Assembly: GCF_000425225.1 (NCBI RefSeq)
Contig: NZ_AULJ01000001.1
Span: 124,001-188,000, forward strand
Reading direction: 5' to 3'
Source of the DNA: Pontibacillus marinus BH030004 = DSM 16465
GTDB taxonomy: Bacteria; Bacillota; Bacilli; Bacillales; BH030062
Length of the DNA: 64,000 nucleotides
Below are positions 18,012 to 25,853 of the stretch, one piece after another (positions within the stretch are counted from its first letter, which is position 1; the number at the start of each line of letters is the position of its first letter). Under the pieces are notes generated by a model. That model worked only from the letters and a program-made list of their open reading frames with translations, did not search any database and was not told the origin of the DNA. The translations under genes and the position numbers were made by a program.

Positions 18012-18039
18012 TAAAGCAGCCTGAAATCAGGCTGCTTTA
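18012..18039. terminator. Intrinsic terminator
   Basis: The arms AAAGCAGCCTGA and TCAGGCTGCTTT surround a two-base centre. It follows the small gene at 17835-17999 and precedes the end of the convergent DsbA/FrnE-like gene. Confidence 0.8.
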
Positions 18040-18086
18040 TTCATTCATGAAAAAATGGAACACCCGTTCAAGGCATTCCATTCTTT

Positions 18087-18794
18087 TTAGATATCGCAGT
18101 TATCATCCTTGCACACGCCATCTCCATCGTCACCGATCGATTCAAATGCAGGTGTTTTTTGTTCCTCTTCAAGTGCTTTTCGTAGCCCGTTTAAGAAAGC
18201 TTCTTTCGGCTGAGCTCCAGAAATCGCGAATTTGCGATTAATTACGAAAAAGGGAACCCCTTGTACCCCGATTTGCTGCGCTTCTTGCTCATCACTGCGT
18301 ACAGCTTCAGCATATTTCCCCTCTGTTAAGGCAGCTTCAACGTCTTCTTTGCTCATACCAGCTTGCATCGCAATATCTGTTAAAGTTTCTTGATCACCGA
18401 TGTGTTTGGATTTTTCAAAATGAGCGTGGAATAGTTGTTCAGATACCTGGTCTCCCAATCCTTGTTCAAACGCACGTTGGAAAATACGATGCGCATCAAA
18501 CGTGTTGGTAGGGATCATCGTATCAAATTGGAAGTCGAGTCCAACTGCAGCAGCTTGCTGACGAACCCCTTCAGTCATTTGTTTAATCTCTTCAAGAGAC
18601 TTCCCATACTTATCCGCTAATCGCTCATGCGTGTTTTTGTCGGAATCAACTGGAGCGTTAGGATCCAGCTCAAAACTTTTAAAACTTACCTCAACCTGAT
18701 CAGCCTCAGGAAATTCTGCCAAAGCCTCTTCTAAACGACGCTTGCCAATATAACAAAAAGGACAGACGAAATCTGACCATACTTCAATATTCAT
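18087..18794 (-). CDS. DsbA family oxidoreductase, FrnE-like
   Basis: This is a 235-residue thioredoxin-fold protein with the active-site motif CPFC (Cys11 and Cys14 in FVCPFCYIG) and the cis-proline region GVQGVPFFVIN. It matches the FrnE/2-hydroxychromene-2-carboxylate isomerase-like branch, which is cytoplasmic; no signal peptide is present. I start it at ATG 18794, six bases after GAGGTG. The likely role is thiol-disulfide exchange or a glutathione-like isomerisation. It stands alone and is convergent with the small gene at 17835. Confidence 0.9.
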   Translation of the reverse strand: MNIEVWSDFVCPFCYIGKRRLEEALAEFPEADQVEVSFKSFELDPNAPVDSDKNTHERLADKYGKSLEEIKQMTEGVRQQAAAVGLDFQFDTMIPTNTFDAHRIFQRAFEQGLGDQVSEQLFHAHFEKSKHIGDQETLTDIAMQAGMSKEDVEAALTEGKYAEAVRSDEQEAQQIGVQGVPFFVINRKFAISGAQPKEAFLNGLRKALEEEQKTPAFESIGDDGDGVCKDDNCDI

Positions 18795-18901
18795 ACATAA
18801 CACCTCTTTAAGTCTGTTTCTCACTTATTTTAACACGAGGAGAGATGTTTAGACGTATAGGACGCTCAGAGTGCCTGTCGAAAAAGGTGCCTGCGAAAAA
18901 G

Positions 18902-18943
18902 GTGCCTGACCCCCACCGCTTTAAAGCGATGGGGGTCAGGCAC
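18902..18943. repeat. Palindromic repeat, family A, with nested half-ends
   Basis: A 42-base palindrome with arms GTGCCTGACCCCCACCGC and its complement. Two extra copies of the left end lie just before it (GTGCCTGTCG at 18871 and GTGCCTGCG at 18887), and one extra AGGCAC lies after it. Confidence 0.9.
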
Positions 18944-19060
18944 TATTATAGGCACTTATATTTGTATTAAAATTTTTTGATGAAGTAATAGGACGTTTGC
19001 TGTAAAGGTATGATACAATCCAAATGTTTGCATATATTTGATCAAGAAAGGAAGAAGAAA

Positions 19061-19660
19061 ATGAGTGGGTTCGTTTCGGTGTTGGCTATGGGTTTATTGT
19101 TAGGAATCAAACATTCCCTTGAACCAGATCATGTTGTGGCAGTATCAACACTTGCCAGTGAGAATAAAAGTCTAAAAAAGTCTTCACTAGCAGGGGTCGT
19201 TTGGGGTGTTGGTCATACACTAACTATTGCTTTGGTAGGAATGATTGTCTTTCTTCTAAATATCGAGATATCTGAAAGTGTATCAGGATTTTTTGAAGTC
19301 GCCGTTGGTGTGATGATTATTTATCTTGGAATTCGTGGAGTCCTTTCTGTTTTCCGTTCAAAACCTAGAAAAGTAAGCCTGTTTTCGCCTGCCATAATCG
19401 GTTTTATACATGGTTTAGCTGGTAGTGCTGCTATGATTGTATTGATTGTAGCGACAATCGATACAACCGTTGAAGCTGTGCTATACTTACTTGTATTTGG
19501 CGTAGGAACGGTTACTGGGATGATGCTATTTACCGTCATTTTAGGTTTACCATTTACTAAGTTTAATCTACAAGTTAAGTGGATGAATACTTTAACATTA
19601 GGAATCGGATTTTTAAGTATTCTATTTGGTACCTATTACATTACATCTATCTATTACTAA
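19061..19660 (+). CDS. Nickel/cobalt-type transporter (UreH/NicO-like)
   Basis: This 199-residue membrane protein has about six hydrophobic segments. The metal-transporter motif H-x4-D-H occurs as HSLEPDH at residues 18-24, and a second conserved stretch is VWGVGHTLTIALVG. This matches NiCoT/UreH-like carriers. I start at ATG 19061 after AAGGAAG. It lies directly upstream of larE-larB-larC1, which build a nickel cofactor, so supplying nickel is the obvious role. The gap has a weak hairpin, so it may have its own transcript. Confidence 0.82.
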   Translation: MSGFVSVLAMGLLLGIKHSLEPDHVVAVSTLASENKSLKKSSLAGVVWGVGHTLTIALVGMIVFLLNIEISESVSGFFEVAVGVMIIYLGIRGVLSVFRSKPRKVSLFSPAIIGFIHGLAGSAAMIVLIVATIDTTVEAVLYLLVFGVGTVTGMMLFTVILGLPFTKFNLQVKWMNTLTLGIGFLSILFGTYYITSIYY

Positions 19661-19684
19661 AAAGCATTTCTCTAGGGATGCTTT
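19661..19684 (+). terminator. Weak hairpin after transporter gene
   Basis: AAAGCAT and ATGCTTT form a 7-base stem with a 10-base loop, followed by ACTTATTTT. It may partly separate the transporter from the lar genes. Confidence 0.45.
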
Positions 19685-19860
19685 ACTTATTTTCACGTAT
19701 TATGTATCCGTTTTCATTTAGGGGTGATGACACCCAATAGGATTAGGAGTACATATATTTTCTCTTTAACAATCTAATACATTTATTGTAGTATGTATTT
19801 AAATTTAAATTAAAATGTATGCCTTTACATAATTTTTGTGAGGGAAAGGAGATATGCAAC

Positions 19861-20664
19861 ATGGTAGAACAGAAACTTGAACGTCTGAAAAATAACCTGA
19901 GAGAATTAGATTCCATTGTCGTTGCCTTTTCAGGAGGGGTCGATAGTACCTTTTTATTAAAAGTGGCTATAGATACACTTGGTAAAGATCGAGTGTTGGC
20001 TGTCACGGCTGATTCTGAGACATATCCTCAGCATGAACTCGAAGAAGCGAAGCGGCTAGCTAAGCAACTTGATGCTAAACACCAAGTGATTGAGACTTCT
20101 GAGCTCGCTATCCCAGGGTATGTAGAAAACGACAAAAACCGTTGTTATTTCTGTAAAAAAGGACTATTCGAAGAAGTTTATCCGATTATGAATGAGTATG
20201 GGTTTAAGAATATTGTCTATGGTTTAATTGCAGATGATAATAGCGAGTATCGTCCTGGTGCTCGAGCAGCAAAAGAATATAACGTACGAGGTCCTTTAGA
20301 GGAAGTAGATTTCCATAAAGAAGAGATTCGAGCTTTATCAAAAGAATATGGCCTCCCTACATGGGATAAGCCATCGTTTGCTTGTCTATCATCTCGAATT
20401 GCTTATGGAGAACGTATCACTCAAGAAAAGTTGGATAAAGTCGAGAAATCAGAGTTATACCTCAAAGGCTTAGGGATAAGGCAGATGCGTGTTCGTACAC
20501 ATGAGGACATTGCACGCATTGAGGTTGAACCTCAAGATATGCCAGTCGTTCTAGAAAACCATGAAGAGATTCAAGAGACCATTCAATCCTACGGTTATAA
20601 ATATGTAACGTTAGATCTGCAAGGTTATAAGAGTGGTAGTATGAATAAAGCTATCGGCATGTAA
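19861..20664 (+). CDS. larE: LarE, sulfur insertion enzyme of nickel-pincer nucleotide biosynthesis
   Basis: A 267-residue PP-loop ATP pyrophosphatase with SGGVDSTFLLK at residues 24-34. LarE adds sulfur to the dicarboxylated nicotinate mononucleotide made by LarB, giving the dithiolated ligand that LarC metallates. Three cysteines stand out: Cys95 and Cys98 in NRCYFCK, and Cys175 in FACLSSRI, the position of the sacrificial sulfur donor in Lactobacillus plantarum LarE. The three-cysteine arrangement may indicate the iron-sulfur-dependent, catalytic form (inference). The ATG at 19861 follows AAGGAG at nine bases. larB starts 25 bases after the stop. Confidence 0.93.
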   Translation: MVEQKLERLKNNLRELDSIVVAFSGGVDSTFLLKVAIDTLGKDRVLAVTADSETYPQHELEEAKRLAKQLDAKHQVIETSELAIPGYVENDKNRCYFCKKGLFEEVYPIMNEYGFKNIVYGLIADDNSEYRPGARAAKEYNVRGPLEEVDFHKEEIRALSKEYGLPTWDKPSFACLSSRIAYGERITQEKLDKVEKSELYLKGLGIRQMRVRTHEDIARIEVEPQDMPVVLENHEEIQETIQSYGYKYVTLDLQGYKSGSMNKAIGM

Positions 20665-20689
20665 GCACTGAGAATGAGGAGAATATGAG

Positions 20690-21451
20690 ATGAAAAATAC
20701 AGATATGGAAAACATTTTACAACAAGTTCAAGAGGGAAATTTGAGTATAGACGAAGCGAAAACCAAATTAACCCCATTCCATGACATGGGCTATGCAAAA
20801 TTGGATCACAACCGCCAAGATCGAACAGGTTTTCCAGAGGTTGTATATGGAGAGGGCAAAAGTGCAGAGCAAATCATTCGGATCATAGAAGCACTTAAAG
20901 AAAAAACTAACCGAGTATTAGCAACTCGAATAGACTCTGAGAAAGCATCTATTATTCTGGAATCCATTCCAGATCTGACCCATAACAAGGATGCTCGAAC
21001 ACTATTCTGGCGACATGAAGACGAACCAACTTACCTGTACAATGGGTATGTTTCTGTTGTGTGTGCCGGTACATCCGATTTAAGTGTTGCTGAAGAAGCG
21101 GCTGTTACGGCTGAAGCATTTGGCTCACCGGTTAAACGCATTTATGATGTGGGCGTAGCAGGGATCCATAGACTATTTCACTACTTAGAGGATATTGAAC
21201 AAGCTGAAGCAACAGTCGTAGTAGCTGGAATGGAAGGAGCACTAGCTAGTGTGGTAGGCGGACTCATCCAAAACCCGATTGTCGCAGTTCCAACTAGTGT
21301 TGGATATGGAGCGAACTTTCAAGGGATGTCAGCTTTACTATCCATGTTAAATGCCTGTTCGCCAGGTATTAGTGTGGTCAACATCGACAACGGTTTCGGT
21401 GCAGGTTATTACGTATCCCTTATTCATAAAAATACACAAACAGAAGGATGA
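20690..21451 (+). CDS. larB: LarB, nicotinate dinucleotide carboxylase/hydrolase
   Basis: The 253-residue protein has a C-terminal PurE-like domain (VVVAGMEGALASVVGGL, then VPTSVGYGANFQG and NIDNGFGAGY) after a short N-terminal region. This is the layout of LarB. LarB carboxylates the pyridine ring of nicotinic acid adenine dinucleotide and hydrolyses the phosphoanhydride, the first step in the nickel-pincer cofactor. It lies between larE and larC1 with gaps of 25 and 4 bases, so the three are translated from one mRNA. Confidence 0.93.
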   Translation: MKNTDMENILQQVQEGNLSIDEAKTKLTPFHDMGYAKLDHNRQDRTGFPEVVYGEGKSAEQIIRIIEALKEKTNRVLATRIDSEKASIILESIPDLTHNKDARTLFWRHEDEPTYLYNGYVSVVCAGTSDLSVAEEAAVTAEAFGSPVKRIYDVGVAGIHRLFHYLEDIEQAEATVVVAGMEGALASVVGGLIQNPIVAVPTSVGYGANFQGMSALLSMLNACSPGISVVNIDNGFGAGYYVSLIHKNTQTEG

Positions 21452-21455
21452 ATAA

Positions 21456-22340
21456 ATGATGAAAGCCCTTTACCTAGATTGTTTTTCTGGAATTAGTGGA
21501 GATATGACCATTGGTGCCCTCTTAGACCTTGGCGGGGACCTGGATTTATTGAAAGAGGAATTGAAAAAGTTAAACATTGATGAAGAATATGATATCGAAT
21601 CTAACAAAGTGGTGAAAACTGGTGTGTCAGCTACGAAGTTTGATGTACTTCTTCATCATGAGCATGTTCATGGTCACGATCACCATCATACACACGATCA
21701 TGAACATAGTCATAGCCATGATGGTCACACGCATGATCACAGCCATAGTCATGAAGGACATACCCATGAACACGATCATAGTCATGATCATCATCACCAT
21801 GGACATGACCATTCACATGATCATCATCACCGACACTATTCAGATATTGTAGAGCTAATTAGTCAAGCTGGCTTCAATGAGCATGTGGAGAAGATGGCAT
21901 TGAAGATCTTTGAAAAGATAGGAAGGGCAGAAGCGAAAATACACAATATGCCTTTTGAAAAAGTACATTTCCACGAGGTTGGCGCAGTTGATTCGATTAT
22001 TGATATTGTCGGTACATGTATCCTAATGGACCAACTTCAAATTTCAAAAGTTTATGCCTCAAATATTCCGGTAGGGAATGGAAAAATCCGTATCGCTCAT
22101 GGATTGTATCCTGTTCCAGCCCCGGCAACATTAGAAATTATGAAAGGTATTCCCATTCAACGTACGAACATTAGAGGTGAACTCACTACCCCAACTGGCG
22201 CTGCCATTGCGGCTGCCTTTGTAGAAGAGTTCGGTCCAATCCCAACGATGCGAGTAGATGCTGTTGGATATGGTGCTGGAACGAAAGACTTTGCAGACCA
22301 TCCGAATGTATTACGGGCTATGATGGGAACGATTGAATAA
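21456..22340 (+). CDS. larC: LarC N-terminal part (LarC1), nickel insertion, with histidine-rich insert
   Basis: The 294-residue protein begins MMKALYLDCFSGISGDMTIG, the LarC signature, and has conserved HFHEVGAVDSIIDIVG and ELTTPTGAAI. LarC is the CTP-dependent cyclometallase that inserts nickel into the pincer nucleotide. Residues 67-127 are extremely histidine-rich (34 His in 61 residues), probably a nickel-binding or storage stretch. The reading frame stops at 22340 before the usual C-terminal domain, followed by a terminator. The missing domain is a separate gene at 33966-34433. In L. plantarum the two parts are adjacent and joined by frameshifting, which is impossible at this distance. 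Confidence 0.93.
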   Translation: MMKALYLDCFSGISGDMTIGALLDLGGDLDLLKEELKKLNIDEEYDIESNKVVKTGVSATKFDVLLHHEHVHGHDHHHTHDHEHSHSHDGHTHDHSHSHEGHTHEHDHSHDHHHHGHDHSHDHHHRHYSDIVELISQAGFNEHVEKMALKIFEKIGRAEAKIHNMPFEKVHFHEVGAVDSIIDIVGTCILMDQLQISKVYASNIPVGNGKIRIAHGLYPVPAPATLEIMKGIPIQRTNIRGELTTPTGAAIAAAFVEEFGPIPTMRVDAVGYGAGTKDFADHPNVLRAMMGTIE

Positions 22341-22350
22341 TTTCTTTGAG

Positions 22351-22386
22351 AAGGAGCTTTGCTTATTAGCGGAGTTCCTTTTTTTC
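22351..22386 (+). terminator. Intrinsic terminator of the lar operon
   Basis: AAGGAGCT and AGTTCCTT pair with one G-U, followed by a long T-run. It closes larE-larB-larC1. Confidence 0.75.
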
Positions 22387-22494
22387 TTCTACAACCCTGC
22401 TTCAATGGTTCAAACCCACCATACTAACCCTTTCACTAACATCCTATTTTATCCAAACAATCCATATATAAGAAAAATAAAGAACTAGAATTGT

Positions 22495-22508
22495 TGTAAA
22501 CGATTCCA
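22495..22508 (+). promoter_or_regulatory. cre-like site before the PrpR-type regulator
   Basis: TGTAAACGATTCCA matches 13 of 14 positions of the CcpA consensus TGWNANCGNTNWCA. It lies about 50 bases before the regulator gene, suggesting carbon catabolite control. Confidence 0.5.
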
Positions 22509-22558
22509 ACCTATGTTACAAATAAGAGTGTGTTGATTTTTGCAACAGGAGAGATTTT

Positions 22559-24334
22559 ATGATTAAAGCTTTAGTAATAACTCCGTATGAAGGATTAGTT
22601 GAAATTGTTAAAGAAGTTGCAGAAGAAGTAGATGACTTTGATATACATATTAAACAAGGGAATCTTGAAGAAGGATTAGCCTACGCTCGGGAAGCTGAAG
22701 AGCAAGGTTTTGACCTGATCATTAGTCGTGGAGGAACATCTTCTCTGATAGAACAGCATGTGAAAATCCCGGTTGTTGATATACAAGAGTTTGGTTATGA
22801 CATTCTGCGCATTATGACGATGGTGAAAGGTTTTACTGGAAAAGCGGGGATTGTTGGTTTTCCGAACATTACTCGTGGAGCTTCAACAATATGTAACCTA
22901 TTAGACATGCAAGTGAGAACCATGACCATAAACCATGATTTAGAGGTAGAGTCCAAACTGCAGGAACTAAAAAATGATGGGTTTGAAGTAGTCATTGGAG
23001 ATGTTATCACAACAGAAGCTGCAAAAAGAATTGGGCTAAACGGCATACTTATCACTTCAGGGAAAGAAGCTGTGTTAGAAGCCTTAGAAGATGCCAGACG
23101 TATGCATCGATTGTTTTCAAGGCTCAATAACGATTTGTCTTTTTATAAAAATATATTGCAAAAAGATGAGCGTTCCATCGCAATTCTGAACGATGATGGG
23201 GAATGGTTATTTCAAAACCAAAGTTGGAGTTCAGCCTTCAGTCATGTAGACCCAAGGGAGATAAAAGAAGTCGAGCGTATGATTCATCAAACCCAAGAAG
23301 AAAACGAGGAGAAAAAGAAAAGTATCCTCATCGAAGGGGACCTTTGGAAGTTTTCTGCTTTAAGGACGAAGGAGTCTATTATACTAACTGCTGATAGACT
23401 GTTTAATCACCGTTTAACGAATTCTAGCAATGAGGATCTCCCTTTTATTGAAATGGTGCAAGAAGTTCCGTTTATTCCTATTTCAGGTCAGAGTGATTCC
23501 ACGCAAAGGGTGTTGAAGCAGATTGATCAGTGTAAAGAGATGGATGAACCTGTCTGGATTAAAAGCGAAGAAGGAAATGGGAAGGAACTCATTGCCCAAT
23601 CAATTTATTTAGCACGTGAGGAATTTGAACACCCGTTTATGATGATTCATTGTCACATGATGTCTGCTGATCAACTGAATCATCTCGTTGAAGAAGGGTT
23701 TTTTCAAAAGGTAGAAACAAGTATTTATTTAAGGAAAGTGGATGCACTCTCGTTAGAAGCGCAGCGTACGTTGTTGTCATTAGTGAAGCAGTTGCAACAC
23801 ACGTCAACTGGCCCCAAATGGATTTTATCTTCTTCACCAGAGATAGAACGTTATGTTGAAGAGGGGCGTTTTGATAGGGACCTTTATTATCAATTAGCGA
23901 GATATGTGATCGAGCACCCTCCTTTACGTGAACGAAAAGAAGATATTAAAAATTTAATTCAACTATTTATTTCTGAGAACCATTCCCGTTATGGAAAACA
24001 AGTGGTTGGTGTAAGAGAAGATGCATTAGATATGTTGATCCAATACGATTGGTTAGGGAATGTAGACGAATTAAAACAGGTCATTGAACAATTGGTTCAG
24101 GAGTCAGAATCGTATTATATAGATTTAGCTCATACCCAATCGATTTTGAACAGGAAACGATTGGATGATGAGGAGGATGTTGCAAACTACAACGGAATCC
24201 AGATTGAAGGCACTTTAGAAGATATAGAGCGAAAGATCATCCAAAAGGTACTTGAGGAAGAAGATATGAACCAGTCCAAAGCTGCTGAAAGATTAGGCAT
24301 TAACAGAACCACGCTATGGCGTAAACTTAAATAG
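22559..24334 (+). CDS. PrpR-like transcriptional regulator with degenerate AAA+ domain
   Basis: The 591-residue protein has three parts. Residues 1-190 form a PrpR N-terminal ligand-sensing domain (ISRGGTSSLIEQHVKIPVVD). A middle segment from about residue 300 resembles the sigma-54-activator ATPase. The C-terminus is a Fis-type helix-turn-helix (MNQSKAAERLGINRTTLWRK). The ATPase is badly eroded: Walker A reads SEEGNGKE, the GAFTGA loop that contacts sigma-54 is absent, and Walker B reads SIYLRKVDAL. It probably cannot activate sigma-54 polymerase and instead acts as an ordinary activator or repressor. It precedes the DUF1537 kinase operon, its likely target. Confidence 0.88.
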   Translation: MIKALVITPYEGLVEIVKEVAEEVDDFDIHIKQGNLEEGLAYAREAEEQGFDLIISRGGTSSLIEQHVKIPVVDIQEFGYDILRIMTMVKGFTGKAGIVGFPNITRGASTICNLLDMQVRTMTINHDLEVESKLQELKNDGFEVVIGDVITTEAAKRIGLNGILITSGKEAVLEALEDARRMHRLFSRLNNDLSFYKNILQKDERSIAILNDDGEWLFQNQSWSSAFSHVDPREIKEVERMIHQTQEENEEKKKSILIEGDLWKFSALRTKESIILTADRLFNHRLTNSSNEDLPFIEMVQEVPFIPISGQSDSTQRVLKQIDQCKEMDEPVWIKSEEGNGKELIAQSIYLAREEFEHPFMMIHCHMMSADQLNHLVEEGFFQKVETSIYLRKVDALSLEAQRTLLSLVKQLQHTSTGPKWILSSSPEIERYVEEGRFDRDLYYQLARYVIEHPPLRERKEDIKNLIQLFISENHSRYGKQVVGVREDALDMLIQYDWLGNVDELKQVIEQLVQESESYYIDLAHTQSILNRKRLDDEEDVANYNGIQIEGTLEDIERKIIQKVLEEEDMNQSKAAERLGINRTTLWRKLK

Positions 24335-24351
24335 TTTACGCCATTTTTTTT
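24317..24351 (+). terminator. Intrinsic terminator of the regulator gene
   Basis: TGGCGTAAACT and AGTTTACGCCA form a perfect 11-base stem overlapping the last codons and stop of the regulator, followed by eight T. Confidence 0.9.
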
Positions 24352-24371
24352 AGAAAATTTTTAAAAACATA

Positions 24372-24400
24372 TTGCTAAATGCAACACAGTAATTTAATAT
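24372..24400 (+). promoter_or_regulatory. Candidate sigma-A promoter of the kinase/TRAP operon
   Basis: TTGCTA is followed after 17 bases by TAATAT. No GG-N10-GC sigma-54 promoter was found in the gap. The position just upstream of an inverted repeat and cre sites makes this the best promoter candidate. Confidence 0.4.
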
Positions 24401-24410
24401 AGATGTTGCA
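24380..24410. promoter_or_regulatory. Inverted repeat TGCAACA-N17-TGTTGCA, candidate operator
   Basis: A perfect 7-base inverted repeat overlaps the candidate promoter of the kinase operon. A shorter dyad, TGTTG/CAACA, precedes the regulator gene itself. Such a shared sequence could be the binding site of the Fis-type domain of the PrpR-like regulator. Confidence 0.45.
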
Positions 24411-24459
24411 AACGCTTACTTGGTGTTTCAAAATGACACACTTTCGCTTGTTTATTTTT

Positions 24460-24473
24460 TGAAAGCGATTGCG
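24460..24473 (+). promoter_or_regulatory. cre-like site before the DUF1537 kinase
   Basis: TGAAAGCGATTGCG matches 13 of 14 positions of the CcpA consensus and lies between the candidate promoter and the kinase start. A weaker match overlaps 24407-24420. Confidence 0.55.
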
Positions 24474-24495
24474 AAGAAAGGGGGGAGAGAAGAAG

Positions 24496-25803
24496 ATGGT
24501 GAGCTTAGCGATCATAGCAGACGATCTAACAGGAGCTAGTGACACAGGAGTACAATTTGCTAAGCAAGATCTTAAAACAACAGTTCTGTTTTCTGAATCT
24601 CAGCTTGTACCCTCAAACATTACAGGTGATGTGATTGTCATCAATTCGGACAGTCGTGCGATCGAATCTGATGAGGCTTACAATCGAGTCCGTAACATCG
24701 CATCTACGTTACATAATAGTGGCGTAAAGAATATCTTTAAAAAGATTGACTCGACTATGCGAGGAAATGTCGGGGTTGAGATCGATGGAGTCATGGACGA
24801 AGCTTCTTTCGATGTAGCACTTGTAGTACCTGCTTTTCCGAGCAGTCACCGTGTTACAGAACAAGGGTTTCATTATGTGAACGGGCTACCGCTTAAAGAA
24901 TCTGAGTTTTCAAATGACCCGACATGCCCAGTTACTGATAGTCATCTTCAGAGGTTATTAGAGAAGCAAAGCAAACGAAAGATTGGCTTAATTACACTTG
25001 AAGATGTACGAAAGGGATCGGAGCACTTGTCAAAAAAGCTGAAAGAATTTGCTGAAACCAACCCATCATCGGTTATTGTACTGGATGCCAAAACCGACGA
25101 TGATCTACAAATTATCTCAAAAGCTGGTGCCTCAATAGAGCAAAAAGCATTGTGGGTAGGATCAGCTGGAATTGCAGCTCATTTGAGTAAGGATGTTGAA
25201 AAAGTGGAGCCAAATCAACTTGAAACAAAAAAAGCTCGTCACCCAATCTTATTCGTAGCGGGTAGCATGAGTTCGGTTACGCACAATCAGATCCAAGCAT
25301 TAAAAGAACACAATAAGCTAAATGAAATTATTATTAATCCTAGTAAGTTCTTTAAAGAAGAGGAGAAAGATCAAGAAGTTAAACGTGTCGTCCAAGAAGG
25401 GATTCGACTTCTAAAAGAAGGAGACTTAATCATATCAACGAACCGTGATCCTGATATGTTCGATGATGTGAAAGCGCTTCAGAGGTCTATGGATCTATCA
25501 AACTATGAGCTTGGACAACTCATAGCCAAAACCATGGGAGAAATGACGCGCATTCTTCTTAAGAAGAAAAACATTCAAGGACTCGTCCTTACAGGAGGCG
25601 ACATTGCAGGAGTCACTTGTAATGAGTTAGATGGTAAAGGCATTCGAGTCATGGGTGAGGTTGAAGCCGGTATCCCTTATGGGGAGTTATTCGGTGGCCC
25701 ACATGACGGTCTCCCCCTTGTAACGAAGGCAGGAGCATTTGGGCGTGAGCATGCTTTAATTCATGCATTAGAAACACTTTTGGGTGAAAAAGAACACATT
25801 TAA
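24496..25803 (+). CDS. dtnK: Four-carbon acid sugar kinase (DUF1537; D-threonate kinase-like)
   Basis: The 435-residue protein begins MVSLAIIADDLTGASDTGVQ, the signature of the DUF1537 kinases, with the C-terminal nucleotide-binding stretch VLTGGDIAGVTCNELDGKG. Members phosphorylate four-carbon acid sugars such as D-threonate, L-threonate or D-erythronate. A PdxA2 gene in the same operon (28841) points to the D-threonate branch, giving D-threonate 4-phosphate. I start at ATG 24496, eight bases after GGGGGAG; an upstream TTG overlaps the cre-like site. Substrate assignment is by context. Confidence 0.88.
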   Translation: MVSLAIIADDLTGASDTGVQFAKQDLKTTVLFSESQLVPSNITGDVIVINSDSRAIESDEAYNRVRNIASTLHNSGVKNIFKKIDSTMRGNVGVEIDGVMDEASFDVALVVPAFPSSHRVTEQGFHYVNGLPLKESEFSNDPTCPVTDSHLQRLLEKQSKRKIGLITLEDVRKGSEHLSKKLKEFAETNPSSVIVLDAKTDDDLQIISKAGASIEQKALWVGSAGIAAHLSKDVEKVEPNQLETKKARHPILFVAGSMSSVTHNQIQALKEHNKLNEIIINPSKFFKEEEKDQEVKRVVQEGIRLLKEGDLIISTNRDPDMFDDVKALQRSMDLSNYELGQLIAKTMGEMTRILLKKKNIQGLVLTGGDIAGVTCNELDGKGIRVMGEVEAGIPYGELFGGPHDGLPLVTKAGAFGREHALIHALETLLGEKEHI

Positions 25804-25853
25804 ATGATTGCGTTCTTTAACATAATTTTTTCTATACTAAAGGAGGAAGTAAC

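Noticed and set aside
19685-19860. Riboswitch before larE
   Set aside because: Only a short GGGTG/CACCC hairpin is visible at about 19722-19736; no known nickel or other riboswitch core could be recognised.
21622-21852. Open frames on both strands across the histidine-rich part of larC1
   Set aside because: They arise from the low-complexity CAT/CAC repeats and have no ribosome binding site.
24352-24495. Sigma-54 promoter before the DUF1537 kinase
   Set aside because: No GG-N10-GC pattern is present, and the regulator lacks the GAFTGA loop.
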